A stretch of 64,000 nt of DNA from Candidatus Omnitrophota bacterium (lineage in GTDB: Bacteria; Omnitrophota; Gorgyraeia; Gygaellales; Profunditerraquicolaceae), in assembly GCA_022710715.1 (NCBI GenBank), contig JAKLGJ010000005.1:1-64000 (forward strand), read 5' to 3'. Below the pieces are notes generated by a model that was not told the DNA's origin, did no database searches, and saw only the letters and a program-made list of their open reading frames with translations. Below are positions 8,200-16,748 of this stretch, piece by piece. Position 1 is the first letter of the stretch; every line of letters starts with the position of its first letter. A program made the position numbers and the translations under genes.

Positions 8200-10221
8200 A
8201 TGCAGGACAGTTACCGTGAGCTCTTTCTTTCCGAGTCGCAGGAATACCTGACCATCATCAGCAACTGCCTGGTCAAACTTGAAGAAAACCCTTCCGATAA
8301 AAATTCCATCAATGAGATCTTTCGCTGCGTGCATACCCTCAAAGGCATGGCCGCGACCATGGGCTATGAGAAACTCTCCCACCTTGCCCATGAGACCGAA
8401 GACCTGCTGGACGCGGTGCGCAATCATAAAATAAAACTTTCCGGAGAGATCACCGATACCCTCTTTCAGGCTATGGATGTGCTGGAGCAACTGTTCCAGG
8501 AGATCAAGCTGAAACAGGAATCGCGCATCGATACCGCGGCGATCCTCCAGTCCTTGAAGCGCCATCTCACCGGCGGCGAGTCGCCGTCTCCCGAGCCGCC
8601 GGGCGCGCAGCCGGACACCGCTCCTGTTGCTTCGGCGCAACCGGCGGAGTTGTTCAGCTTTTCCACCGAAGAGCTCAAACATCTTAAAGAGGTTAAATCG
8701 AAATTTCCTTTCGTATACAAGATTGTCATTTCCCTGGTCCGGGATTGCGTGATGAAAGAAGCCCGGGCATTTCTGGTTTTTACCAATCTGCGGCGTCTGG
8801 GAGAGATCATTACCTCCGTGCCTTCGCTGGATCAGTTGAAAGAAGGTAAATTCGAACTCGTCTTTACCGTGGTTCTGGCGACGAATGAATTACAGGGGTC
8901 GCTGCAGCAGGAGCTGGCAGTGCTCTCGGACGTGGATCAGATCAACATTTTTCGTCTCGATGTCGCTGAAATGACCGCGGTGTCGTCCGCAGTCAGTTCC
9001 GATAAGCACGAGCCCGAGGTCGCCGCGGCAGCCGCCGGGCCGGTAGCCGCCACGGCGGTCAAGAAAATCCAGAGCATGCGTATCTCCGTAGAGCGGCTGG
9101 ATAAGATCATGAACTTGATGGGAGAGCTGGCTATCGCCAAGATCCGCCTGCTGCAGATCGTGCAATCCTACAAGATAGAGACTCTGGAAGAAGTGAGTTT
9201 CGCGCTGGACCGGCTGATCTCCGCTTTGCAGGACGAGGTGATGCAGACGCGTTTGCTTCCGGTGGCATATGTCCTGGACGCTTTTCCGCGCGTGGTCCGG
9301 GATATTTCCCGCAAGCAGAATAAAGAAGTGGAACTGGAAATCGCCGGCAGCGATATCGAACTCGACAGGGTTGTGCTTGACGAGATCAGCGATCCGCTGC
9401 TGCATCTGGTGCGCAATTCCGTTGACCACGGACTGGAAATTCCCGACGACCGCAAGAAGCTCGGCAAGAACCCGCGGGGGAAGATCTTTATCCGGGTCAG
9501 TCGTCAAAAGGGACAGATCTACATTGAGGTGGGCGATGACGGCCGCGGCATCGTTTTCCAGTCTGTGCGCAAGACCGCGATCAAGAAAGGGCTGATTACC
9601 GAGGAAGAGGCTGCCACCCTCGACGAGAAGAAAATCCTCGACTTGATCACCCTCCCCGGCTTTTCCACCGCGGATAAGGTTACCGATATATCCGGCAGGG
9701 GCGTGGGGCTGGATGTGGTTAAATCCAAGATCGAATACCTCGGCGGCCGGCTGGATTTCGAGACCAAAGCCAATGAGGGCAGCAAATTCATTCTGACCCT
9801 CCCGTTGACCCTGGCGATCATCAAGGCCATGCTGGTGCAGGTCGGCAAAGAGGTGTACGCCGTGCCGCTGATCAATATCCGGGAGACGATCAAGATCGAA
9901 GCCAAAGATATCAAGATCCTGCAGAGTTTTGAAGTGGTCAAAGTCAGGGATGAGATCATTCCGATCATCAGGCTGAACAAAGAGCTGGGGATCACCTCGA
10001 AGGCGCCTTCGGAAAACGAGAAAGATACCAGAGTTTCCCTGGTTATCGTCGAATACGGCAAGAAAGCGCTGGGGCTGGCGGTTTCCCAGGTTCTGGGTGA
10101 ACAGGATATTGCCGTTAAGCCTCTGGGGTCGTGGATCAAAAGGACCAAAGGTATCGCCGGCGCGACGATTCTGGGAGACGGCAGGGTAGCGTTGATCCTG
10201 GACATCATGAGCCTTAAATAA
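8200..10221 (+). CDS. cheA: Chemotaxis histidine kinase CheA
   Basis: A 673-residue CheA with all expected parts. An Hpt domain carries the phospho-His in HTLKG (His45). A Pro/Ala-rich linker at about 125-150 precedes a P2-like domain. The dimerisation domain is at about 290-355. The ATPase domain has its N-box (LVRNSVDHG) near 400, DDGRG near 447 and GRGVGLDVV near 500. A CheW-like regulatory domain runs from about 535 to the end. It phosphorylates CheY and CheB in response to chemoreceptors. It is the only CheA in the window and lies among three CheC paralogues. Confidence 0.97.
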   Translation: MQDSYRELFLSESQEYLTIISNCLVKLEENPSDKNSINEIFRCVHTLKGMAATMGYEKLSHLAHETEDLLDAVRNHKIKLSGEITDTLFQAMDVLEQLFQEIKLKQESRIDTAAILQSLKRHLTGGESPSPEPPGAQPDTAPVASAQPAELFSFSTEELKHLKEVKSKFPFVYKIVISLVRDCVMKEARAFLVFTNLRRLGEIITSVPSLDQLKEGKFELVFTVVLATNELQGSLQQELAVLSDVDQINIFRLDVAEMTAVSSAVSSDKHEPEVAAAAAGPVAATAVKKIQSMRISVERLDKIMNLMGELAIAKIRLLQIVQSYKIETLEEVSFALDRLISALQDEVMQTRLLPVAYVLDAFPRVVRDISRKQNKEVELEIAGSDIELDRVVLDEISDPLLHLVRNSVDHGLEIPDDRKKLGKNPRGKIFIRVSRQKGQIYIEVGDDGRGIVFQSVRKTAIKKGLITEEEAATLDEKKILDLITLPGFSTADKVTDISGRGVGLDVVKSKIEYLGGRLDFETKANEGSKFILTLPLTLAIIKAMLVQVGKEVYAVPLINIRETIKIEAKDIKILQSFEVVKVRDEIIPIIRLNKELGITSKAPSENEKDTRVSLVIVEYGKKALGLAVSQVLGEQDIAVKPLGSWIKRTKGIAGATILGDGRVALILDIMSLK

Positions 10222-10237
10222 CGAAAGGCGGTTGAAG

Positions 10238-10858
10238 ATGGATGAGCTTAATCTGAACAAGGAACAGATTGATGTGTTGCGTGAGATCGGCACCGTGGGC
10301 AGCGGCAGCGCCGCCACCGCCTTGAGCCAGCTTTTGTCCAAGCGTGTCAGCATCAACGTTCCCCAGATTTCCCTGGTTGCCCAGGATCGCATTGCCACTA
10401 ACGGGTTTCTCATCCCCGCCGAAGAGGTGGGGCTGGCCGTGGAACTCAAGATCCTCGGCGATCTGCGCGGCGGGATGCTGGTTTTGTTCTCCCAGAAAAG
10501 CGCTTTGCAGATGATCGATGTGCTGATGAAGCGCCCGGTAGGCTCGACCCAGCTGCTGAACCTGCTGGAGGCGTCCGCGCTTTCCGAAAGTTCGCATATC
10601 CTTTCCGGCGCCTATCTTAACGCCATCGGCGAAATGCTGGAATTACCGCAGATGATGCTCTCCATCCCGCAGACTATCGTTGACCGCTGGGACCGTTTGA
10701 ACAAGCTGCTTATCCGGCGTTTTGCCGACGAAGGCATTACGTACCTCTTGCCGATAGAGAACACCCTGATCATCGAATCGATCCAGGTCGACGTGTTCGT
10801 CATCTTCCTGCTCGAGCATGAAAGCGTCAGGAAAATACTCAAGATTATAGGATTATGA
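10238..10858 (+). CDS. CheC-family protein, second copy, degenerate active sites
   Basis: A 206-residue CheC homologue. Motif 1 reads DVLREIGT (Asn to Thr) and motif 2 reads SALSESSH (Asn to His), so neither site has the normal ExxN. SGSAATAL follows the first motif where other CheCs have AGNAATAL. The ATG at 10238 is chosen over a TTG two codons earlier because of GAAAGGCGG upstream. Its TGA overlaps the ATG of the FtsA-like gene, which suggests the two proteins are made together. A partner or scaffold role is more likely than phosphatase, but that is inference. Confidence 0.87.
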   Translation: MDELNLNKEQIDVLREIGTVGSGSAATALSQLLSKRVSINVPQISLVAQDRIATNGFLIPAEEVGLAVELKILGDLRGGMLVLFSQKSALQMIDVLMKRPVGSTQLLNLLEASALSESSHILSGAYLNAIGEMLELPQMMLSIPQTIVDRWDRLNKLLIRRFADEGITYLLPIENTLIIESIQVDVFVIFLLEHESVRKILKIIGL

Positions 10859-12993
10859 GAGAAGAATTTTTTTCTTTGGATATCGGGACGCGTAAAGTCA
10901 TGGGCATTGTGTGCGCCCGGAACGATGAACTCTTTGAGATTATCGATACCGAAACGGTGGAGCATTCTACCCGGCCGATGCTTGACGGACAGATTCACAG
11001 CATCGAGGATGTCGCGCGAACGGTGCGCCGGATCAAAGAGGCTCTTGAGTCGCGCCTGCACCGAACGCTGGATAAAGTGGGGGTCGCGGTTGCCGGCAGG
11101 AATCTGAAGACCTTCCGGATGCGGGTGGAGACGTCTTTTGCCCTGCAGCAGGAAATAACCGCGGAAACCGTCAGGGACCTGGAGTTGCAGGCGGTGGACG
11201 CCATCGAGTCCCAATCGGCGCAGGATCTGTCGACTTTTTACTGCGTTGGCTACAGCACGGTGTATTACGAGCTCGAGGGAACCCGCATCGGCAATCCCGT
11301 CGGCCATAAGGGAAAACTGCTTTCGGCGGAGATTATCGTGACGTTCCTGCCGCGGGTGGTGCTCGACAGTATTTTCGGAGTGCTCAAGAAGGCGAAACTG
11401 GAACCCACCACCATTACGCTCGAGCCCATCGCCGCCATGAACGCCATTGTGCCGGTTGAATTACGCACGCTCAACATCGTGCTGGTGGATATCGGCGCAG
11501 GGACTTCCGATCTGGCTCTGGCCAAGAACGGAGTGGTTTTTTCTTACGGGATGGTCCCGGAAGCCGGGGATGAAATTACCGAATCTATTTCGGAAGCGCT
11601 GCTGGTCGAATTTAACGCGGCTGAAGCGATCAAGCGTCAGCTGGATCAGCAGCGGGAAATTTCCTTTGAAGATATCTGGGGCAGGCAGCACTGTCTCGAC
11701 AGCGCCCGGATCAAAGAATGCATTGCTCCAGCGGTCAAGAAGCTGGCGTCCTCTATCGCCCAGGCCGGGCTGGAACTCAACGGGTGTATCCCGCAGGCCG
11801 TGGTGCTGGTAGGTGGGGGCAGCCAGACGTCCGGATTGCTGGAAGATCTTTCCAGCGCCTTCGGATTACCCGCGCATAAAGTCGGCCTGCGTCTTCCGTC
11901 GGCGATCAGGACGATCAAAGATACCACCGGCCGGCTTACGGGGCCGGAAGCGGTAACGCCGCTGGGTATCGCTTTGATGACCGCGCAGGCGCAGGGGTTG
12001 CGTTTCATTACCGTCGGCGTTAACGGTCAGAAAGTGCGCGTTCTTGATTTTCATCAGAAAAAAGATGTGCTGGGCGCTTTGACGGCTTCCGGCATCCTCT
12101 CCGATAAAAAATTGTATCCCCGCCCGGGGCTCGCCCTGACCATACAGGTCAACGGGGAATTCAAGGTTATCAAGGGAACCCTGGGCGCCATGGCCCGGAT
12201 TACGCTTAACGGCAAACCGGTTATTTCTCTGGCCGAGAAGGTTCAGGAAGGCGATGTGATCGAGCTTGAACAGGCGGTGGATGGTTTGCCCGGCAAAGCG
12301 AAGGTGCGCGATGTGGTCGAATTAAGCGCTTTGAGCCTGGTATTGAACGGCAAGCCCGTGGAGATGCTTCCGCCGGTGACCATGAACGGCCAGCGGGTCC
12401 GTCTGGATGCGCCTGTCGTGGACCGGGCGGTGATCGAAGTGCTGCCGTTGACCGCGGGCGACGTCCTGGAGTCGCAGGGCTGTTGTCTGGAAAGGTTACA
12501 GCAACGGCAGGTCCTGGTAAATGTGAACGGTACTCCCAGGGTTCTGACGCAGAAAACGTTCAGTCTGACCATCAACGGCGCGCCTGTGGTCAAGGAGACA
12601 GCGGTTCCTGCGCACGCCGTGATCGCATTCATGCCGGAAGAGCCCACCGCTTGCCGGATCAGGGATGTGGTGGATATTCCGCAAGGGCAGAAGAAGATGC
12701 GCGTGACCGTTGACGGCAAAGAAGTGGAGATCGACGCCCATGTGGTGCAGGTCTTTATGAACGGCCGCCAGGTCAGCCCCGACGCATTGCTTGTCGATGG
12801 AGCCGATATCCGGGTGTATTTCGCCCACGAACAAACGGTCTTGCTTTCCGAGATTTTCAAATATATTTCCGTCGACCGGCAGCAGGTGCTGAAAAAAAGG
12901 ATGAGATTATTCGTCGACGACTCGCCCGCGGGTTTCACCACCTCGCTGACCGAGGGATCCAGAGTGCGGATCCAGTTCGAAGAACGCACATAA
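10855..12993 (+). CDS. FtsA/PilM-like actin-fold ATPase with a long C-terminal extension
   Basis: A 712-residue protein. Residues 1 to about 375 have the FtsA/PilM actin fold: phosphate-1 FSLDIGTRKVMGIV (about 6-19), an SHS2-like segment after about 85, phosphate-2 VLVDIGAGTSDLALA (about 209-223) and the adenosine loop VLVGGGSQTSG (about 316-326). Residues from about 380 to 712 are beta-rich, with repeated short motifs such as LNGKPV, MNGQRV, VNGTPR, INGAPV and MNGRQV, suggesting tandem small domains. Large FtsA-like proteins of similar length are known in clostridia, of uncertain function. Here it sits inside a chemotaxis operon, coupled by ATGA to a CheC. A role in division, pilus assembly or receptor-array positioning are all possible. 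Confidence 0.82.
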   Translation: MREEFFSLDIGTRKVMGIVCARNDELFEIIDTETVEHSTRPMLDGQIHSIEDVARTVRRIKEALESRLHRTLDKVGVAVAGRNLKTFRMRVETSFALQQEITAETVRDLELQAVDAIESQSAQDLSTFYCVGYSTVYYELEGTRIGNPVGHKGKLLSAEIIVTFLPRVVLDSIFGVLKKAKLEPTTITLEPIAAMNAIVPVELRTLNIVLVDIGAGTSDLALAKNGVVFSYGMVPEAGDEITESISEALLVEFNAAEAIKRQLDQQREISFEDIWGRQHCLDSARIKECIAPAVKKLASSIAQAGLELNGCIPQAVVLVGGGSQTSGLLEDLSSAFGLPAHKVGLRLPSAIRTIKDTTGRLTGPEAVTPLGIALMTAQAQGLRFITVGVNGQKVRVLDFHQKKDVLGALTASGILSDKKLYPRPGLALTIQVNGEFKVIKGTLGAMARITLNGKPVISLAEKVQEGDVIELEQAVDGLPGKAKVRDVVELSALSLVLNGKPVEMLPPVTMNGQRVRLDAPVVDRAVIEVLPLTAGDVLESQGCCLERLQQRQVLVNVNGTPRVLTQKTFSLTINGAPVVKETAVPAHAVIAFMPEEPTACRIRDVVDIPQGQKKMRVTVDGKEVEIDAHVVQVFMNGRQVSPDALLVDGADIRVYFAHEQTVLLSEIFKYISVDRQQVLKKRMRLFVDDSPAGFTTSLTEGSRVRIQFEERT

Positions 12994-13012
12994 ACAAAAC
13001 GGAGGTTGCCCC

Positions 13013-13279
13013 ATGAGAATGCACAATTATATGGAAGAAGTCGTAGCCGATGAACTCGAAATTCTGTTGAGGGATAAGAGGGAAACTTTCTGTGACTGCC
13101 AGAAATGCAAGTTCGATATCATGGTCTGGGCGCTTAACCGGCTGCCTCCGCAATATGTGATTACCGACCGGGGAAGGCTGTTTACCAAGCTAAGCGAGCA
13201 GGAAACGCAATTCAAGGCGGATGTGGTCAAGGTGCTGACCAAAGCCATTGTACACGTGTGCAAGAATCCCAATCATTAA
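13013..13279 (+). CDS. comFB: ComFB-domain protein
   Basis: An 88-residue protein matching the late-competence ComFB family: NYMEEVVADELEILL at the N-terminus, then a Cys cluster (CDCQKC, about residues 27-32) and DIMVWALNRLPPQYV. A further Cys lies near the C-terminus. The Cys residues probably bind zinc. ComFB-domain proteins have been reported, as I recall, to bind cyclic dinucleotides in cyanobacteria; if so this links the chemosensory operon to second-messenger signalling. CGGAGG precedes the ATG by 8 bases. It lies between the FtsA-like gene and cheR. Confidence 0.85.
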   Translation: MRMHNYMEEVVADELEILLRDKRETFCDCQKCKFDIMVWALNRLPPQYVITDRGRLFTKLSEQETQFKADVVKVLTKAIVHVCKNPNH

Positions 13280-13281
13280 AC

Positions 13282-14139
13282 ATGGTAGAGCCGACAGAAC
13301 AGGATTCAGAGCAGACAGCGCCGCAGAAACTGACCGAAGAGCGCGAATTCGAGAAGATACTGCAATTCATAAAAAGCAGTTTCAAGCTCGATTTGACGTC
13401 ATACCGGCGCAATTTCGTATTCCGGCATCTGCGCAGCCGCATGCACGACGTGCGTTGTCCGACTGCCAGCAGATATATCAGCCTGTTGCAGGAAAAACCT
13501 GAAGAATTGCGCGATTTTGTCGATACATTATCCATAAATGTCACGCATTTTTTCCGGGATGCGGATGTGTTCGGTACGTTTGCCAAAACTATCGTGCCGG
13601 AAATCATGAAAGCAAAGGGCGACGGAGAGCAGAAATTGATCCGCGTCTGGTCCGCCGCTTGCGCCTCGGGGCAGGAGCCGTATTCGATAGCTATCCTTTT
13701 GAAAGAGCTGTTTGCGGATAAACCCCAGATACTCATCAAGATCGTAGCTACGGACGTCGACAGCGACGCTCTGGCGCGGGCGGAAAAAGGCGAATACGAC
13801 ATCCGCGATTTCCGGGAAACAGACAAGAAGTTGCTTGATAAATACTTTACTCCGGTTTATAATAAGTGCTATCGTATCAATGACGACGTCCGCAGGCTGG
13901 TCAGGTTCCAGAAACATAATCTTCTGACCGATGAGCCGCTGAAATTCATAGATGTCATTTTCTGTCGCAACGTGATGATTTATTTCAGCAGGGAGCAGCA
14001 GGACCTGCTTTTCCGCAAGTTCCACCAGGGGCTGGGTTTTAACGGATACCTGATCATCGCAAAGGTTGAAACGGTCTGGGACAAAGCGTTATTTTCAGTC
14101 GTGGACAGCAACCATAAAATTTACCAGAAAATTGCATGA
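13282..14139 (+). CDS. cheR: Chemoreceptor methyltransferase CheR
   Basis: A 285-residue CheR from the ATG at 13282, three bases after the comFB stop; an in-frame GTG at 13258 would overlap comFB. The N-terminal helical CheR domain contains YRRNFVFRHLRSRM. The SAM-binding fold has VWSAACASGQEPYSIA near residue 122 and FCRNVMIYF near 230. It methylates glutamates of chemoreceptors using S-adenosylmethionine and works with CheB and CheD encoded downstream. No TPR extension is present. Confidence 0.95.
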   Translation: MVEPTEQDSEQTAPQKLTEEREFEKILQFIKSSFKLDLTSYRRNFVFRHLRSRMHDVRCPTASRYISLLQEKPEELRDFVDTLSINVTHFFRDADVFGTFAKTIVPEIMKAKGDGEQKLIRVWSAACASGQEPYSIAILLKELFADKPQILIKIVATDVDSDALARAEKGEYDIRDFRETDKKLLDKYFTPVYNKCYRINDDVRRLVRFQKHNLLTDEPLKFIDVIFCRNVMIYFSREQQDLLFRKFHQGLGFNGYLIIAKVETVWDKALFSVVDSNHKIYQKIA

Positions 14140-14171
14140 TGTTTTACTCAAGTATGAAAGGGAGGTAGACC

Positions 14172-14543
14172 ATGGCACGAGTGTTAGTAGTCGACGATGC
14201 GTTGTTTATGCGCAGGATGCTGTCCGATATTCTGAAGAAAGAAGGCATTGAGATCTGCGGCGAGGCGGAAAACGGCAAAGACGCGATTGATAAATACGGA
14301 CAGCTTAAACCTGATCTGGTTACCATGGATATCGTTATGCCCAAGATTGAAGAAATAGACGGGATTGGCGCGGTCAAGGAGATCATCAAAGCCGATCCCC
14401 AGGCAAAGATCATCATGGTGTCGGCCATGGGGCAGCATTCGCTGGTCGTGGAAGCGATCCAGGCGGGCGCAAAGGACTTTGTCACCAAACCTTTCCAGCC
14501 GTCACGCGTCATTGAGGCGGTAAAAAGAGCATTAGGCGGCTGA
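14172..14543 (+). CDS. cheY: CheY-type response regulator, second copy
   Basis: A 123-residue receiver domain, very similar to the first CheY of the operon and to Thermotoga CheY: VDDALFMRRML, TMDIVMP, SAMGQHS and TKPFQPSR. Like the first copy it has a three-residue insertion after MP (KIEEIDGIGAV). GGGAGG precedes the ATG. Its TGA overlaps the cheD ATG (TGATG). Two near-identical CheYs in one operon suggest one output regulator and one phosphate sink, or two outputs; which is which cannot be read from sequence. Confidence 0.94.
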   Translation: MARVLVVDDALFMRRMLSDILKKEGIEICGEAENGKDAIDKYGQLKPDLVTMDIVMPKIEEIDGIGAVKEIIKADPQAKIIMVSAMGQHSLVVEAIQAGAKDFVTKPFQPSRVIEAVKRALGG

Positions 14544-15043
14544 TGGAAAAAATTATGGAAGAGCATTTGATCGAAGTGCAAATGGGGAAGATGGAAGTGT
14601 CTCAAGCGCCCGAGCGGATTATCACCCGCGGTCTCGGTTCGTGCCTGGGGATCACTTTTTATGATCCGGTGAAGAAAATCGGCGGCATGGCGCATCCCAT
14701 GTTGCCGGATATAAACCGTGCCAAGGTTCAGACAAATCAGAGCCGTTTTGTCAATTCGGCGATTACTTCCATGCTGTCCGAATTGGAAAAACGGGGCTGT
14801 TCCAGGAGCCGCATGGAGGTCAAGATGTTCGGCGGCGCGCATATGTTCAGTTTTATCAATACCGACAGCGCTTTGAATGTCGGACAGAAGAATATCGAGA
14901 TGGCCCATCAGATGGTAAAAGAACTGAACATCAAGATCACCGGGGAAGAAGTGGGTGGGACCTTCGGAAGGACCATAGAATTGAATCTGGAAACGGGAAA
15001 AGTCCTGGTTAAGACCGTGTCCTGGGGCGAGAAAGAAGTCTAA
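14543..15043 (+). CDS. cheD: Chemoreceptor glutamine deamidase CheD
   Basis: A 166-residue CheD. The catalytic Cys is in RGLGSCLGI (about residues 31-39) and the catalytic His in MAHPMLPD (about 52-59); FGGAHMF is also conserved. CheD deamidates Gln to Glu on chemoreceptors, and in Bacillus and Thermotoga its activity is modulated by CheC, encoded three times here. It overlaps cheY and cheB by one base at each end, indicating tight coupling. An ATG four codons downstream is an alternative start. Confidence 0.95.
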   Translation: MEKIMEEHLIEVQMGKMEVSQAPERIITRGLGSCLGITFYDPVKKIGGMAHPMLPDINRAKVQTNQSRFVNSAITSMLSELEKRGCSRSRMEVKMFGGAHMFSFINTDSALNVGQKNIEMAHQMVKELNIKITGEEVGGTFGRTIELNLETGKVLVKTVSWGEKEV

Positions 15044-16086
15044 TGGCGGATAAGATCCGGGTGCTCGTCGTTGACGACTCCTTTTTAATGCGCAAAATCA
15101 TCGCCGACATTATCGCCAGCGACCCTGAACTTGAAGTCGTAGGAAAAGCCAAGGACGGTCAGGACGCGTTAGATAAGATTATCGCTCTTTCTCCGGATGT
15201 GGTGACGCTGGACATGAATATTCCCGTTATAGACGGTCTCGGGGTTCTGGAAAAGATCATGGACCAGAAACCGACCCGGGTGATCATGTTCTCCGCGTAT
15301 ACGCGCAGCGGCGCCTCGGCTACCATGAACGCTTTGGATATGGGGGCGGTGGATTTCATCGCCAAGCCCGCGGGAGAAATATCCCTGGGGCTGGATAAAC
15401 TCAAAGAAGAGATCGTTTCCAAGATCAAGCTTGCCGCCCAGATCAAGCTGGATAGATACATCGCGACAAGAAAAGCGTTTCGCGTTCCGCAGGAAGAAAC
15501 GACGACCCAGGGGATCAAGAAGCTGGTGATTGTCGGGGCTTCCACCGGCGGACCGAAAGCGGTGCTGGATGTGATGATGGGGTTATCCGGGAGTCTGCCG
15601 GCGGCTTTTCTGGTCGTGCAGCATATGCCCAAAGGGTTCACCTTGAGTTTCGCGGAGCGCATCGCCTGGCAGTCGGGCATGCGGGCAAAGGAAGCCGAAG
15701 AAGGCGATATCCTTGCGGCGGGTAAAGTGTATGTCGCCCCGGCAGGGTACCATATGACGCTCGACAGGAACGAGCAATCGTTTCGCGTCAGGCTGAATCA
15801 GGACGCATACGTGAATTTCGTCCGTCCGGCGATCGACGTAACCATGTTTTCCGGAGTCGAGCTGTTCGGCAAGGATACCGTGGGAGTCGTCCTGACCGGT
15901 ATGGGCAAAGATGGTCTTGAAGGCGTCAGAAAGATCAAAGAGGCAGGCGGGCGTATCATCATCCAGGATGAGGATACGTCGGTAATCTGGGGCATGCCGA
16001 AGAGTATTTTCAAAGCTGGTCTCGCGGATGAAGTGCTGCCGGTCCAGAAGATACCCGAAGCGATTATTCGCGCTGTAAACGGTTGA
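15043..16086 (+). CDS. cheB: Chemotaxis response regulator protein-glutamate methylesterase CheB
   Basis: A 347-residue two-domain protein. The receiver domain (1 to about 125) has VDDSFLMR and phospho-acceptor region VVTLDMNIP, with Ile in place of the Met of the usual MP. The methylesterase domain (about 160-347) shows the catalytic triad: Ser in GASTGGP, His in VQHMPKG and Asp in GMGKDGLEG. It removes receptor methyl groups and so opposes CheR. TAATG overlap with cheD. Confidence 0.96.
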   Translation: MADKIRVLVVDDSFLMRKIIADIIASDPELEVVGKAKDGQDALDKIIALSPDVVTLDMNIPVIDGLGVLEKIMDQKPTRVIMFSAYTRSGASATMNALDMGAVDFIAKPAGEISLGLDKLKEEIVSKIKLAAQIKLDRYIATRKAFRVPQEETTTQGIKKLVIVGASTGGPKAVLDVMMGLSGSLPAAFLVVQHMPKGFTLSFAERIAWQSGMRAKEAEEGDILAAGKVYVAPAGYHMTLDRNEQSFRVRLNQDAYVNFVRPAIDVTMFSGVELFGKDTVGVVLTGMGKDGLEGVRKIKEAGGRIIIQDEDTSVIWGMPKSIFKAGLADEVLPVQKIPEAIIRAVNG

Positions 16087-16124
16087 GTAACCGTTCGGGC
16101 AGACAACAAAAGGGACGTTGAGAA

Positions 16125-16733
16125 ATGTCAGACAAATTCACTGTTACGCAGATAGACCTTCTGAAGGAAATCGGCACGATCGGTTCGGCCACGGCCGCTA
16201 CTTCTCTGGCGGAAATGGTGCAGAGCCGGGTGGAGATCACTGTTCCCCAGGTAAGTCTGATCCCGATCGAGAATATCGCCAATATCATGGAAGGGCCTGA
16301 CCGGCTCTATTTCGTCCTGGATATGGAGATCAAGGGAGATATCGACGGCCGGATATTCTTTCTGCTCCCTCCGGACAATGCCAAGTTCCTCGGCGGCGTC
16401 CTGCTGGGAAAAGCGCCGGCGGAAGTCGACCTTAACGACGATCTTTTTAAATCGTCCCTTCGCGAAGTCTGCAATATCCTCGGCGGGTCCTATGTTTCCG
16501 CGCTGGCGAATATGACCAGCATGACCATTTTTATCTCAATCCCTTCGCTGGCTTTGGATATGGTGGGAGCGATCCTGGATTTCATCTTTATCCAGATCGC
16601 CCAGGACGCGGAGGAGGCTCTCATCATCCGGACGGACATGAAAGTCAAAGACACCAATCTGGAAGGGCTGTTCTTGTTGTTTCCCACCGTGGATTCGCTG
16701 AAGAAGATTTTCTCAATCCTGAACGTTACGTAA
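16125..16733 (+). CDS. cheC: CheC-family CheY-P phosphatase, third copy, one site intact
   Basis: A 202-residue CheC. Motif 1 reads DLLKEIGT, with Thr for Asn as in the two paralogues upstream. Motif 2 reads SSLREVCN, so Glu and Asn are both kept. It is therefore the only one of the three with a complete catalytic signature and the best candidate for the active phosphatase. It sits between cheB and cheW, separated from cheB by 38 bases with a GGGACG-type binding site. Its sequence after motif 1 (SATAATSL) also departs from the common AGNAATAL. Confidence 0.92.
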   Translation: MSDKFTVTQIDLLKEIGTIGSATAATSLAEMVQSRVEITVPQVSLIPIENIANIMEGPDRLYFVLDMEIKGDIDGRIFFLLPPDNAKFLGGVLLGKAPAEVDLNDDLFKSSLREVCNILGGSYVSALANMTSMTIFISIPSLALDMVGAILDFIFIQIAQDAEEALIIRTDMKVKDTNLEGLFLLFPTVDSLKKIFSILNVT

Positions 16734-16748
16734 AAGGAGGGGGAGGGT

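Noticed and set aside
8890-10449. A 519-codon minus-strand frame opposite cheA
   Set aside because: Same shadow effect; cheA is fully conserved across this stretch and the antisense product resembles no family.
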